Assembly: GCA_001724855.1 (NCBI GenBank)
Contig: MEED01000017.1
Coordinates: 1-64,000 of the forward strand
Direction of reading: 5' to 3'
Source: Lautropia sp. SCN 69-89
Lineage (GTDB): Bacteria; Pseudomonadota; Gammaproteobacteria; Burkholderiales; Burkholderiaceae_E
DNA length: 64,000 bases
A program made the translations under genes and the position numbers. The notes under the pieces were generated by a model, which worked only from the letters and a program-made list of their open reading frames with translations, ran no database searches and was not told the DNA's origin. This document shows, in pieces, positions 16,696-25,309 of the stretch. The first letter of the stretch is position 1. Every line of letters begins with the position of its first letter.

Positions 16696-18081
16696 ATGAA
16701 CCTGCATCGCATGCTTCGCCAGCGCGCCGACGAGGAGCGGCCGCTGCGCATCGGACTGATCGGAGCCGGCAAATTCGGCTCGATGTACCTGTCGCAGGCG
16801 CGGCGCACGCCGGGCATCCAGCTCGTGGGTGTGGCCGACCTGTCTCCGGCGCGGGCCAGGGCGTCGCTGAAGCGGGTCGGCTGGCCGGCCGAGGCGCTGG
16901 GCGCGCGCACGCTGGCCGAGGCCGCGCGCAAGGGCACGGTGCGCCTGCTCGACGATGCGCAGGCGCTGATCGCCTCGCCCGAGATCGAACTCGTCATCGA
17001 CGCCACCGGGCAGCCGGCGGCGGGCATCGTGCACGTACTGGCCTGCTGCCGTCACGGCAAGCACATCGTGATGGTCAACGTCGAGGCCGACGCGCTGGCC
17101 GGCCCGCTGCTGGCGCGCCGCGCGCGCGAAGCAGGCGTGGTGTATTCACTCGCCTACGGAGACCAGCCGGCGCTGATCTGCGAGATGGTCGACTGGGCGC
17201 GCGCCGCGGGCTTCGAGGTGATCGCGGCCGGCAAGGGCACGAAGTACCTGCCCGAGTACCACCGCTCGACGCCGCACACCGTGTGGCCCTACTACGGGAT
17301 CAGCGTCGAGGACGCGAAGCTGGGTGGGCTGAACGCGCAGATGTTCAATTCGTTCCTCGACGGTACCAAGTCGGCGATCGAGATGGCCGCGGTGGCCAAC
17401 GCCACCGGCCTGCGCCCGGCCGACTCGGGGCTGGCGTTTCCGCCCTGCGGCGTCGACGACCTTGCGCAGGTGCTGTGCCCGCGCGAGGACGGCGGCCAGC
17501 TGCAGCACCGCGGCCAGGTCGAGGTGGTCTCCAGCGTGGAACGCGACGGCAGGCCGGTGTATCGCGACCTGCGCTGGGGCGTCTATGTCACGTTCGCCGG
17601 CGACTCCGACTACGTGCGCCGCTGCTTCCGCGAATACGGGCTCGTCACCGACCGAAGCGGCAACTACACCGCGATGTACAAGCCCTACCACCTGATCGGC
17701 CTGGAGCTCGGCATCAGCGTCGCTTCGGTGGGACTGCGTCGCGAGCCCACCGGCGCACCGGAGGCCTGGCACGGCGACGTGGTGGCCACCGCCAAGCGCG
17801 AGCTGAAGGCCGGCGAGACGCTGGACGGCGAAGGCGGGTTCACCGTCTACGGCCGGCTCATGCCGTCGGTCGATTCGCTGGCGATCGGCGGCCTTCCGCT
17901 GGGGCTGGCGCACCGGGTGCGCCTGAAGCGAGGGGTCGCGGCCGGGCAGCCGGTGCGCTGGAGCGACGTGGACATCGACGCGAAGGATCCGGCGGTGGCG
18001 TTTCGGCGCGAGATGGAGCGTACGTTCGGCGAGGGGCGTGCCGTCGAAACGCGCGGACGCGGCACCGTCACTCGTCGCTGA
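16696..18081 (+). CDS. NAD(P)-binding oxidoreductase with SAF domain
   Basis: The 461-residue protein starts with a Rossmann fold (IGLIGAGKFGSMYLSQA, residues 19-35) followed by a middle region like homoserine-dehydrogenase/Gfo-Idh catalytic domains (VIDATGQPAAG, GKHIVMVNVEADAL). It ends in a SAF-type domain (GLPLGLAHRVRLKRGVAAGQ). This combination is found in the homoserine dehydrogenase-like group that includes the DXR-like enzyme DRL of Brucella; neither activity can be assigned from sequence alone. It is the last gene of the plus-strand run and overlaps the opposing SulP gene by 14 bases. Confidence 0.7.
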   Translation: MNLHRMLRQRADEERPLRIGLIGAGKFGSMYLSQARRTPGIQLVGVADLSPARARASLKRVGWPAEALGARTLAEAARKGTVRLLDDAQALIASPEIELVIDATGQPAAGIVHVLACCRHGKHIVMVNVEADALAGPLLARRAREAGVVYSLAYGDQPALICEMVDWARAAGFEVIAAGKGTKYLPEYHRSTPHTVWPYYGISVEDAKLGGLNAQMFNSFLDGTKSAIEMAAVANATGLRPADSGLAFPPCGVDDLAQVLCPREDGGQLQHRGQVEVVSSVERDGRPVYRDLRWGVYVTFAGDSDYVRRCFREYGLVTDRSGNYTAMYKPYHLIGLELGISVASVGLRREPTGAPEAWHGDVVATAKRELKAGETLDGEGGFTVYGRLMPSVDSLAIGGLPLGLAHRVRLKRGVAAGQPVRWSDVDIDAKDPAVAFRREMERTFGEGRAVETRGRGTVTRR

Positions 18082-19837
18082 GCGGCTCGACCTGCTGGCA
18101 CTCGTAGAAGATTCGCGCGGTGCAGCGCCGGCAGATCTCGGGGTCGAGGCGCGTGAAGATGTCGGCGATCGCCACGCTCTTGCTGGTGAACACGCGCCGC
18201 GCGCCGATCGTCCCGAGCGCGTCGCCGCGCGCGAGGAAACTCTCGACCTGCGGGCGCAGCCCGTACAGGTAGAGCGCGCCGCCATCGGCGACGCGGCGCT
18301 TCGCCTCCGAGGCCAGCAGGTCGGCGCCGGCGACATCGACGAAGTTGACATTGCGCGCGATCAGCAGCAGGTGCTTCTGGTCGGGTGAGAACTCGCGCAG
18401 CGTGTCGAAATGCGTGGCGACGTGGTTGACCGCGCCGAAATAGATCGACCCCTCCACGCTCAGGATCTTCAGCTGCGGGCATTCGCGCCGGTCGGCCTCG
18501 ACCGGCACCAGCGTACGTTCGGGGCTGCGGTCGTCGGGAACCAGGCTGCGCATCGTCGGGCGCGAGGTGCGGTTCAGATACAGCACCAGCGAGGTGACGA
18601 CGCCGGCGAGCACTGCGACTTCGAGCCGCATTACCAGCGTGGCGAACATGGTGAGCAGCAGCACCCCGCCCTCGCCCCGGCTCATGCGCAGCGTGGCGCG
18701 GATGCGTGTCAGGTCGATCAGCGACCAGCCCGCCAGGCACAGCACGCCGGCCACCGCCGGCAGCGGCAGCCAGGCCACCAGCGGCGCGAAGACCAGCACG
18801 ATCGCCGCCAGCAGCAGGCCCGCGAACACCGCGGCCATCGGCGTGACCGCGCCGGCTTCGAGGTTCGGGCCCGAGCGGTTCACCGACGCGCTGGTGGGAA
18901 AGCCGGAGAACAGCCCCGCGGCCATGTTCGACAGGCCTTGTCCGATGAACTCCTGGTTGCCGTCGATGCGCTGGCCGCTGCGCAGCGCGATCGCCTTGGC
19001 GATCGAGATCGATTGCGTGAGCGAGACGATCGCCACCGCGACCGCCACGCCGCTCAGCTGCCCGAGCGCGCCGGGGTCGAGGTGGGGCCACGCGAACGGC
19101 GGCAGGCGCCGCGGGATCGGGTCGAGCATCGTGATGCCGGTACGCCCGGCGCCGAACATCAGGTCGAGCACGATCGCCGCGGCCACGCCCGCCAGCATCG
19201 CGAGCACGATGCTGGGCCAGCGGGGCCGCCAGCGCCGCACCGCCCAGTTCACGCCGATCGTGACGAGCGCCACCGCCACGACCGCCGGCATCGTCTCGTG
19301 CAGGCCGCGCGCCACCAGCACCAGCGTGCGCACGAACGAGGTGCCCTGCGGTACCGCGATGCCGGTGAGCGGGCCGAGCTGGCTCACGAGGATCAGGATG
19401 CCGGCGCCGGCGGTGAAGCCGACGATGACCGGTTGCGAGATGAAGTTCACCAGCAGGCCGAGCCGCAGCACGCCCAGAGCGAGCATGCACAGGCCCGCCA
19501 GGAACGCGAGCGTCGCGGCCATTTCGACGTAGTCGGTCGAGCCGGGCGTCGCGAGCGGCGCGAGCGCCGCGAAGGTCATCAGCGACAGCGCGTTGGTGGG
19601 GCCGGAGACGGTGTGCATCGACGAGCCGTACAGCCCGGCGACGATGGTGGGCACGATCGCGCAGTAAAGGCCGTAGGCAGGCGGCAGGCCTGCGAGCGTG
19701 GCGAACGCGATGCCCTGCGGCAGCACCATCAGCGCGCCGACCAGTCCCGCGACCAGGTCGGCGCGCAGGCTGTGCGCGTTCACCAGCGGCCACCACCGCA
19801 GGAACGGGAACAGGCGATTGATCAGCAGCCGGTTCAT
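18068..19837 (-). CDS. SulP family anion transporter with STAS domain
   Basis: The 589-residue protein starts in the SulP manner (LRADLVAGLVGALMVLPQGIAFATLAGLPP). It has about eleven to twelve membrane segments, the signature SGPTNALS and the conserved FPTSASVNRSG region. A cytoplasmic STAS domain occupies roughly residues 435-560. SulP proteins move sulfate, bicarbonate or dicarboxylates; the substrate here is open. It starts 22 bases after recD on the same strand, so it may be read through from the recCBD run. Confidence 0.9.
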   Translation of the reverse strand: MNRLLINRLFPFLRWWPLVNAHSLRADLVAGLVGALMVLPQGIAFATLAGLPPAYGLYCAIVPTIVAGLYGSSMHTVSGPTNALSLMTFAALAPLATPGSTDYVEMAATLAFLAGLCMLALGVLRLGLLVNFISQPVIVGFTAGAGILILVSQLGPLTGIAVPQGTSFVRTLVLVARGLHETMPAVVAVALVTIGVNWAVRRWRPRWPSIVLAMLAGVAAAIVLDLMFGAGRTGITMLDPIPRRLPPFAWPHLDPGALGQLSGVAVAVAIVSLTQSISIAKAIALRSGQRIDGNQEFIGQGLSNMAAGLFSGFPTSASVNRSGPNLEAGAVTPMAAVFAGLLLAAIVLVFAPLVAWLPLPAVAGVLCLAGWSLIDLTRIRATLRMSRGEGGVLLLTMFATLVMRLEVAVLAGVVTSLVLYLNRTSRPTMRSLVPDDRSPERTLVPVEADRRECPQLKILSVEGSIYFGAVNHVATHFDTLREFSPDQKHLLLIARNVNFVDVAGADLLASEAKRRVADGGALYLYGLRPQVESFLARGDALGTIGARRVFTSKSVAIADIFTRLDPEICRRCTARIFYECQQVEPLSDE

Positions 19838-19859
19838 CGCGATCGCTTCGAGGCGGGTT

Positions 19860-21569
19860 TCATGCGCCTGCCAGGCGCTCGGCCAGTCGGCCGTGGCGCT
19901 GCGTGGGCCGCAGCGCCGCCTGTTCGACGGCCTCGCGCGAGCCCCAGACGCTCAGCCGGCGGCGCGCGCGGGTGACACCGGTGTAGACGAGCTCGCGAGT
20001 GGCCAGCGGATGGCCCGCGGGCGCGGGCACGAGCGCGACCGACTCGAACTCCGAGCCCTGCGACTTGTGCACGGTGAGGGCCCAGGCGTCCTGGCACGCC
20101 GGCATCTGCAGGACCGGAAAAAGCCGCAGCCCGGCGGGGCCGTCGAAGGCCACCACCAGATCGTTGTCGCACGCGTCGCCCCCCGCATGCGGCAGGCACA
20201 CGCCGACGTCGCCGTTGAACAGGCCGAGGCCCGGTTCGTTCTTCGTCACCATCGCGAGTCTTCCAGCATACCAGCCGGGGTTTCCAGGGCCCAGCGCCCG
20301 CCCGCGCACGCGCATGGCGATTGCGGCGTTGAGGGAGTCGACGCCCAGCGGCCCCTCGCGCATGGCCGCGAGCACGCGATGCCGGTCGTAGGCCGCGAGC
20401 ACCTGCTGCGCGCCGGCGCCGGCGGCGACCGCATCGAGCGCGTCGCGCCAGGCGTGCAGCGCCTCGTCGACGATCGCCGACGCGTCGGGCGCGGCGAGCG
20501 CGATCGTGGGGGGCCAGTCGATCGGCGCGCCAGCGGCTGCGGCTGCGGATGCGTTCGCAGCGGCGGCTGCGCCGCGTGCGCCGTCCGCCCGCGCGCCGTC
20601 CGCCCGCGCGCGGATCGCGGCGGCGAGCGCGGCGATGTCGGGCGCATCCTGCTGCCGGTAGTTGCGCTCGAGCACGACGACGCCGTCCAGCGGCGCCGCG
20701 CACAGGTCGGCGAACACCGCCCCGGCCTCGACCGACGCGAGCTGGTCGCGATCGCCGGCGAGCACCAGCCGCGCGGTGGGGCCGATCGACTCGAGCAGGC
20801 GCGACGCGAGCTCGATGTCGAGCATCGAGGCCTCGTCGACGATGACGAGGTCTTCGTCGAGCGGCATGGGAGCACCCGCGTGGCCGTCGGTGCGCGCGCC
20901 GAGCAGCCGGTGCACCGTCTGCCCTGCCGCTGGCAGGCGCGCGCGCAATGCGCGCGAGGGGTCGAGTGCGGCCAGCTGCGCGCCCAGCGATTGCGCAAGG
21001 CGCGCCGCGGCCTTTCCGGTAGGCGCGGCATAGGCGATGCGCGCCTGCGGCGCGGCACGCGCGAAGGCGACGACCAGGCGTGCGAGCGTGGTCGTCTTGC
21101 CGGTGCCGGGGCCGCCGGAGAGCACGGTGAGCCTGCGCTGAAGCGCGCAGGCGACCGCGCGCTGCTGCGGATCGCCGGCGTCGGAGCGGCCGAACACCTC
21201 GGCGACGACGCGCGCCGGATCGTCGCAGCCGGGCAGCGGCGCGGCGACGTCGAGAGCGCGCACCGACTGCGCGAGCGCGGTTTCCGCGCGCCAGAGACGA
21301 TGCAGGTAGAGCGCCCCGCAATCGAGCACCAGCGGGCGCGGATCGCCCGAAGGTCCGACCAGCGGACTGCGCGCCAGCGCCTCGCGCTCGGCCGCGTCGG
21401 CGACGTCGACGCAGACGTGTCCCGCGTCGGCCGCGCGCCAGGCATGCGTCGCCAGGCGCCCGACGATGGCGGCGCAGGCCGCGTCGCCACCGGTGCGCGC
21501 GTGCAGCGCCTGCATCGCGCGGCCGAATTCGAGTGCCACCCTCGCGCCGGGTTCGGTCGAACGCATCAT
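19860..21569 (-). CDS. recD: RecBCD subunit RecD, 5'-3' helicase
   Basis: The 569-residue helicase has Walker A SGGPGTGKTTT (about residues 151-161), Walker B VIVDEASMLD, and C-terminal motifs VHKSQGSEFESV and LVYTGVTRARRRL. RecD is the 5'-3' motor of RecBCD. The ATG at 21569 overlaps the recB stop (ATGA), fixing the start by coupling. A low-complexity Ala/Gly/Arg insertion (around residues 318-345) is encoded by short GC-rich direct repeats near 20575-20610. The in-frame extension upstream is the shadow of recB. Confidence 0.95.
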   Translation of the reverse strand: MMRSTEPGARVALEFGRAMQALHARTGGDAACAAIVGRLATHAWRAADAGHVCVDVADAAEREALARSPLVGPSGDPRPLVLDCGALYLHRLWRAETALAQSVRALDVAAPLPGCDDPARVVAEVFGRSDAGDPQQRAVACALQRRLTVLSGGPGTGKTTTLARLVVAFARAAPQARIAYAAPTGKAAARLAQSLGAQLAALDPSRALRARLPAAGQTVHRLLGARTDGHAGAPMPLDEDLVIVDEASMLDIELASRLLESIGPTARLVLAGDRDQLASVEAGAVFADLCAAPLDGVVVLERNYRQQDAPDIAALAAAIRARADGARADGARGAAAAANASAAAAAGAPIDWPPTIALAAPDASAIVDEALHAWRDALDAVAAGAGAQQVLAAYDRHRVLAAMREGPLGVDSLNAAIAMRVRGRALGPGNPGWYAGRLAMVTKNEPGLGLFNGDVGVCLPHAGGDACDNDLVVAFDGPAGLRLFPVLQMPACQDAWALTVHKSQGSEFESVALVPAPAGHPLATRELVYTGVTRARRRLSVWGSREAVEQAALRPTQRHGRLAERLAGA

Positions 21570-24500
21570 CGACTCCGCTGTGCCGGTGGCGCCGCGAAAA
21601 GGCGGTCGAGCGTATCGACCAGCCGCGCACTCGGACGGATGGCGTGCACGCCCGCGCCTTCGACACCAGAGGGGTCGAGCCCCGCGCCACGCAGGAACAC
21701 GTAGAGCGCGCCGCCGCAGTGACGCTCGTAGTCGTAGCCGCGCAGTCGCCGGCGCAGCCAGCGGTGCAGCGCCAGCGCATACAGGCAGGCCTGCAGCGGG
21801 TAGGCATTCGCGCGCATCGCCGCATCGAGCGGCGCCGCCGCATAGCAGGCCGCGGAGGCGCCGAGATGGTTGCTCTTCCAGTCGAGCAGGTAGTAGCGAC
21901 CGCGATGCTCGAAGACCAGGTCGATGAAGCCGCGCAGGAAGCCGCTCCATCGGGCGGTGCCGGCCATCGCGTCGAAGCCGAACTCGGCGCCCACCGCGTC
22001 GACCAGGGCGCGATCGGACACTGCGTGGGCCGACAGCAGGAAGTCGAGCTCGCGCACCTGTCGCGACGCAGGCACTTCGGGCAGGCGCAGGATCTCGCCC
22101 CGCGCTGCGCGCAAAGGCGTGGCCAGCACCTGCTCGAGCCATTGCGCGACCTCGGCCGGTTCGAAACGCCGGTAGCCGCCGCGCGCAAGCCGGTCGGCGA
22201 TCGCGGCGCGATCGAGCGGCGCATCGAAACGCGCGTCTTCGAGCATCCCGTGCAGGCAGGTGCCCGCCTGCGATCCGGCGGGAAACCGGAAGCGGATCGA
22301 CGCCTCGGCCGTCGCCGCGAGCGGCTCGGGCGACAGCGGCTGCTGGTCGTGGTCGGGGCGCTCGACCGCGTCCTGCGCGCGCGAGCCGGCACCGTCGGCG
22401 CCGTGCAGCGACGAGACGATCGCGCTGAAGCTGCTGGTGACGAGCGGCGCGGCGATCGTCGTGCGCCATGGGCGTGCCGCGAGCGCGGACGGGGCAGGCA
22501 TCGAGGCGGCAGGCGGAGTGCCCGGGGCGACTCCGGCCGGCAAAGCACCGGAGGCCGGAGCGCAGGCGGCTGCGGCTGCGCCCGCCGCGAGTGCCGGCGC
22601 ATCGACGATGCGCAGCGCCGCAGGCTCGGCCGCGCAGGCGCGCCCGCGCCATGCGTCGAACGCGCGGCCGATCGCCTCCTCGTCCAGCGGCGGCGGCGTT
22701 TTCGATCCTGTCCGCCAGTCGCGTTGTTCGGACGGGTCGAGGCCGGCGAGCAGCCACGCCAGCGGCGAGAACTGTGCGCCCGCCGCCGCGCCCCAGAACA
22801 GGTAGCAGCGCTGCTCGGCACGGGTGAGCGCGACGTACATCGCGCGCAGCGCCTCGGCATGGAATTCGGCCGCGCACTGGCGCGCCGCCTGTTGCGTGGG
22901 CACGAAGTCGAGCACCGCGCGCCAGCCGCCGTCGGCCCGCTCGTGCCAGGTGCGCGGGCCCGCTCCGGCGGTGAAACCCCTCCCGGCCCAGGCGAATGGC
23001 AGGAAGACGACCGGGAACTCCAGTCCCTTGCTCTTGTGCACGGTGAGGATCCGCACCAGGTCCTCGTCGCTCTCGAGCCGCAGCTCCTCGGTTTCGCGCT
23101 CGTCGGTCGCGCCCGACGCGCGGCGGCGCGCCCACGCGCGCAGCGCCGGCTGCGGGCCGCGCCGCGCCTCCTCGTCGTCGCCGAGCAGCTCGATCAGGTG
23201 CATCAGGTTGGTGAGCCGCCGATCGCCGTCCCGGGTGGCGGCGAGCCGCTGCGCCACGCCTTCGTCGCGAATCAGCCTGCGCAGCGCGGCGATCGGGCCG
23301 CGGCGCAGCCAGTCCTCGCGCGCGCGCGCGAAGCGTGACGCGGCCGCGAGGGCGCGCCCGGCATCGGCCTCGAGCGCAGCGAGGCTCGCCGCGTCTTCGC
23401 CCAGCAGCGTGGTGGCGAGCGCCGCACGCAACAGGCCCGAATCGGCGGGATCGGCGATCGCGGCGACCACGCGCAAGAGCTCGCTGCATTCGAGCGTGTC
23501 GAGCACGCTGTCGCGCGAGACCTCGGCGGCACCGATGCCGGCCGCGGCCAGCGCGCGCTTGATGCCGGCGCCCTGCCGGTGCGTGTTGACCAGCACCGCG
23601 ATGTCGGCGGGCCGCAGCGCGCGCCCGCCCAGTTGCGCGTGGCCGTCGAGGAGCCGGCCGATCTCGCCCACGCAGGCCTCGATCGCCTGGCGCTGCGCAG
23701 CCGCTGCGTTCAGCCAGCCGGCATCGGGGTCGGGCCGCAGCCGCGCGATGGTGAGTGCCGCGCGGGCGGCTTCGCCGGGGCTTTCGCCGCCGCCATCGCC
23801 GCCTGCTTCGTCACCCGCCACGAGCGCGCGGCGCGGTCGCGCGCCGACGGCGGCATCGACAAAGCCGATCTCGTCGACGAGGAACGGCCGCTCACGGTCG
23901 AACAGCGTGTTCACCGCCGCGATCAGTGCGCGGCTCGAGCGCTGGTTCTCGCCCAGCCGGTGAATGCGCCGCACCGCCTCGCGCGCATCGAGGTACGAGT
24001 AGACGTCGGCGCCGCGGAACGCGTAGATCGCCTGCTTGGGGTCGCCGACCAGTACCAGCGCGGGCGCCGCGGAGCCGGCGACGGCGGGCGCCTGCGCCGC
24101 CGCGTGCCCGGCCTCGACGTAGATGCGCCGGAAGATTGCCCACTGCAGCGCGTCGGTGTCCTGGCATTCGTCGATCAGCGCCATCGGATGCCGCTCGCGC
24201 AGCGCTGCGGCGAGCGACACGCCCCCGTCGGGGTCGGCCAGTGCGTCGTGCACCAGGCGCAGCAGGTCGTCGAAGCCGAGCGCGCGGGCCTGCGCGAGCG
24301 CGTCCTGGCGGGTCGCGCGAGCGGCAGCGGTGATCTCGTGCGCGACCCGGGCGGGAAGCTGCGCGAGCGACTCGCCCAGCGTCGCAAGCCGCTCGCAGAC
24401 GACCGGAATCGCGAACGGGGGCACCCGATCGCCGAAGCGCGAAACGGCGAGCTTGCCGACGGCTTCGGGCAACGCCGCCGGGTGCGGGTCCGCACAGAAC

Positions 24501-25309
24501 CCGCCCAGCGCCCCGAGCCAGCCTTTCGCCCAGTCGACGCGAAAGCGTTTGCCGTCGGCGTTGCCCTTCGTGCCGAGCCAGTCGAGCAGCGCGTCGGCCT
24601 CGCCCGCGAGCGCCGCGGCGAGCTCCGCGCGCGCTCGGGCGAGATCACGCTCGACGCCGCGCCAGTCGACCGCAGCAGGCGCGACACGCGCCAAGGGTTG
24701 TGCGGCGATCGCGCGCACCGCGGCGCGCAGCGTGTCGGGGTCGAGCCCGGCGAGCGTGAAGGCCAGCAACCGCGCAGGCGAGGCCTCGCGGGCCTGCGCG
24801 CGCCACCAGTCGCCGAGCCGGTCGAGCTCGGGCGCGGTGCTCTCGGCGCTCACCGGCAGGCCGGCCGGCACGCCGATCGACAGCGCGTGTTCGTCGATCA
24901 CGCGCTGGCAATAGCCGTGGATCGTGTACACCGCCATCTCGTCGGCGCGCGCGAGTGCGATGCGCAGCAGCGAGCGAGCGCGCCGCGCCGCCACGTCGTC
25001 GAGGCGCGCCGCATAGGCGACGCAGAACGGCTCGTCGACGGCGCTGGCGCGCTCCTCGATCCGGTCGTCGAGCAGCCGCTCGAGTTGCGCGATGCGCTGG
25101 CGAATGCGCGCGCCCAGTTCGGCCGTGGCCGCGTTGGTGAAGGTGACCACGAGCACCTGCTCGATGCCCAGCCCGCGCTCGACGAGCGCGCGCACCACCA
25201 GCCCGGCGATGGTCCAGGTCTTGCCGGTGCCGGCGTCGGCCTCGAGCAGGTGCAGCCCGTCGAGGATGCCGTCGTCGAAGACCGGGTGCGCAACGAGCGG
25301 GTCGCTCAT
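21566..25309 (-). CDS. recB: RecBCD subunit RecB, helicase-nuclease
   Basis: The 1247-residue protein has UvrD-type Walker A EADAGTGKTWT (residues 23-33), LIDECQDTD, the helicase motifs VGDPKQAIYAFRGAD and VHKSKGLEFPVVFLPFA, and a C-terminal PD-(D/E)XK nuclease (GFIDLVFEHRGRYYLLDWKSN). RecB unwinds 3'-5' and cuts DNA during double-strand break repair. ATG at 25309 overlaps the recC stop (ATGA). The nuclease motif is intact, so the enzyme should be a full exonuclease V. Confidence 0.96.
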   Translation of the reverse strand: MSDPLVAHPVFDDGILDGLHLLEADAGTGKTWTIAGLVVRALVERGLGIEQVLVVTFTNAATAELGARIRQRIAQLERLLDDRIEERASAVDEPFCVAYAARLDDVAARRARSLLRIALARADEMAVYTIHGYCQRVIDEHALSIGVPAGLPVSAESTAPELDRLGDWWRAQAREASPARLLAFTLAGLDPDTLRAAVRAIAAQPLARVAPAAVDWRGVERDLARARAELAAALAGEADALLDWLGTKGNADGKRFRVDWAKGWLGALGGFCADPHPAALPEAVGKLAVSRFGDRVPPFAIPVVCERLATLGESLAQLPARVAHEITAAARATRQDALAQARALGFDDLLRLVHDALADPDGGVSLAAALRERHPMALIDECQDTDALQWAIFRRIYVEAGHAAAQAPAVAGSAAPALVLVGDPKQAIYAFRGADVYSYLDAREAVRRIHRLGENQRSSRALIAAVNTLFDRERPFLVDEIGFVDAAVGARPRRALVAGDEAGGDGGGESPGEAARAALTIARLRPDPDAGWLNAAAAQRQAIEACVGEIGRLLDGHAQLGGRALRPADIAVLVNTHRQGAGIKRALAAAGIGAAEVSRDSVLDTLECSELLRVVAAIADPADSGLLRAALATTLLGEDAASLAALEADAGRALAAASRFARAREDWLRRGPIAALRRLIRDEGVAQRLAATRDGDRRLTNLMHLIELLGDDEEARRGPQPALRAWARRRASGATDERETEELRLESDEDLVRILTVHKSKGLEFPVVFLPFAWAGRGFTAGAGPRTWHERADGGWRAVLDFVPTQQAARQCAAEFHAEALRAMYVALTRAEQRCYLFWGAAAGAQFSPLAWLLAGLDPSEQRDWRTGSKTPPPLDEEAIGRAFDAWRGRACAAEPAALRIVDAPALAAGAAAAACAPASGALPAGVAPGTPPAASMPAPSALAARPWRTTIAAPLVTSSFSAIVSSLHGADGAGSRAQDAVERPDHDQQPLSPEPLAATAEASIRFRFPAGSQAGTCLHGMLEDARFDAPLDRAAIADRLARGGYRRFEPAEVAQWLEQVLATPLRAARGEILRLPEVPASRQVRELDFLLSAHAVSDRALVDAVGAEFGFDAMAGTARWSGFLRGFIDLVFEHRGRYYLLDWKSNHLGASAACYAAAPLDAAMRANAYPLQACLYALALHRWLRRRLRGYDYERHCGGALYVFLRGAGLDPSGVEGAGVHAIRPSARLVDTLDRLFAAPPAQRSR

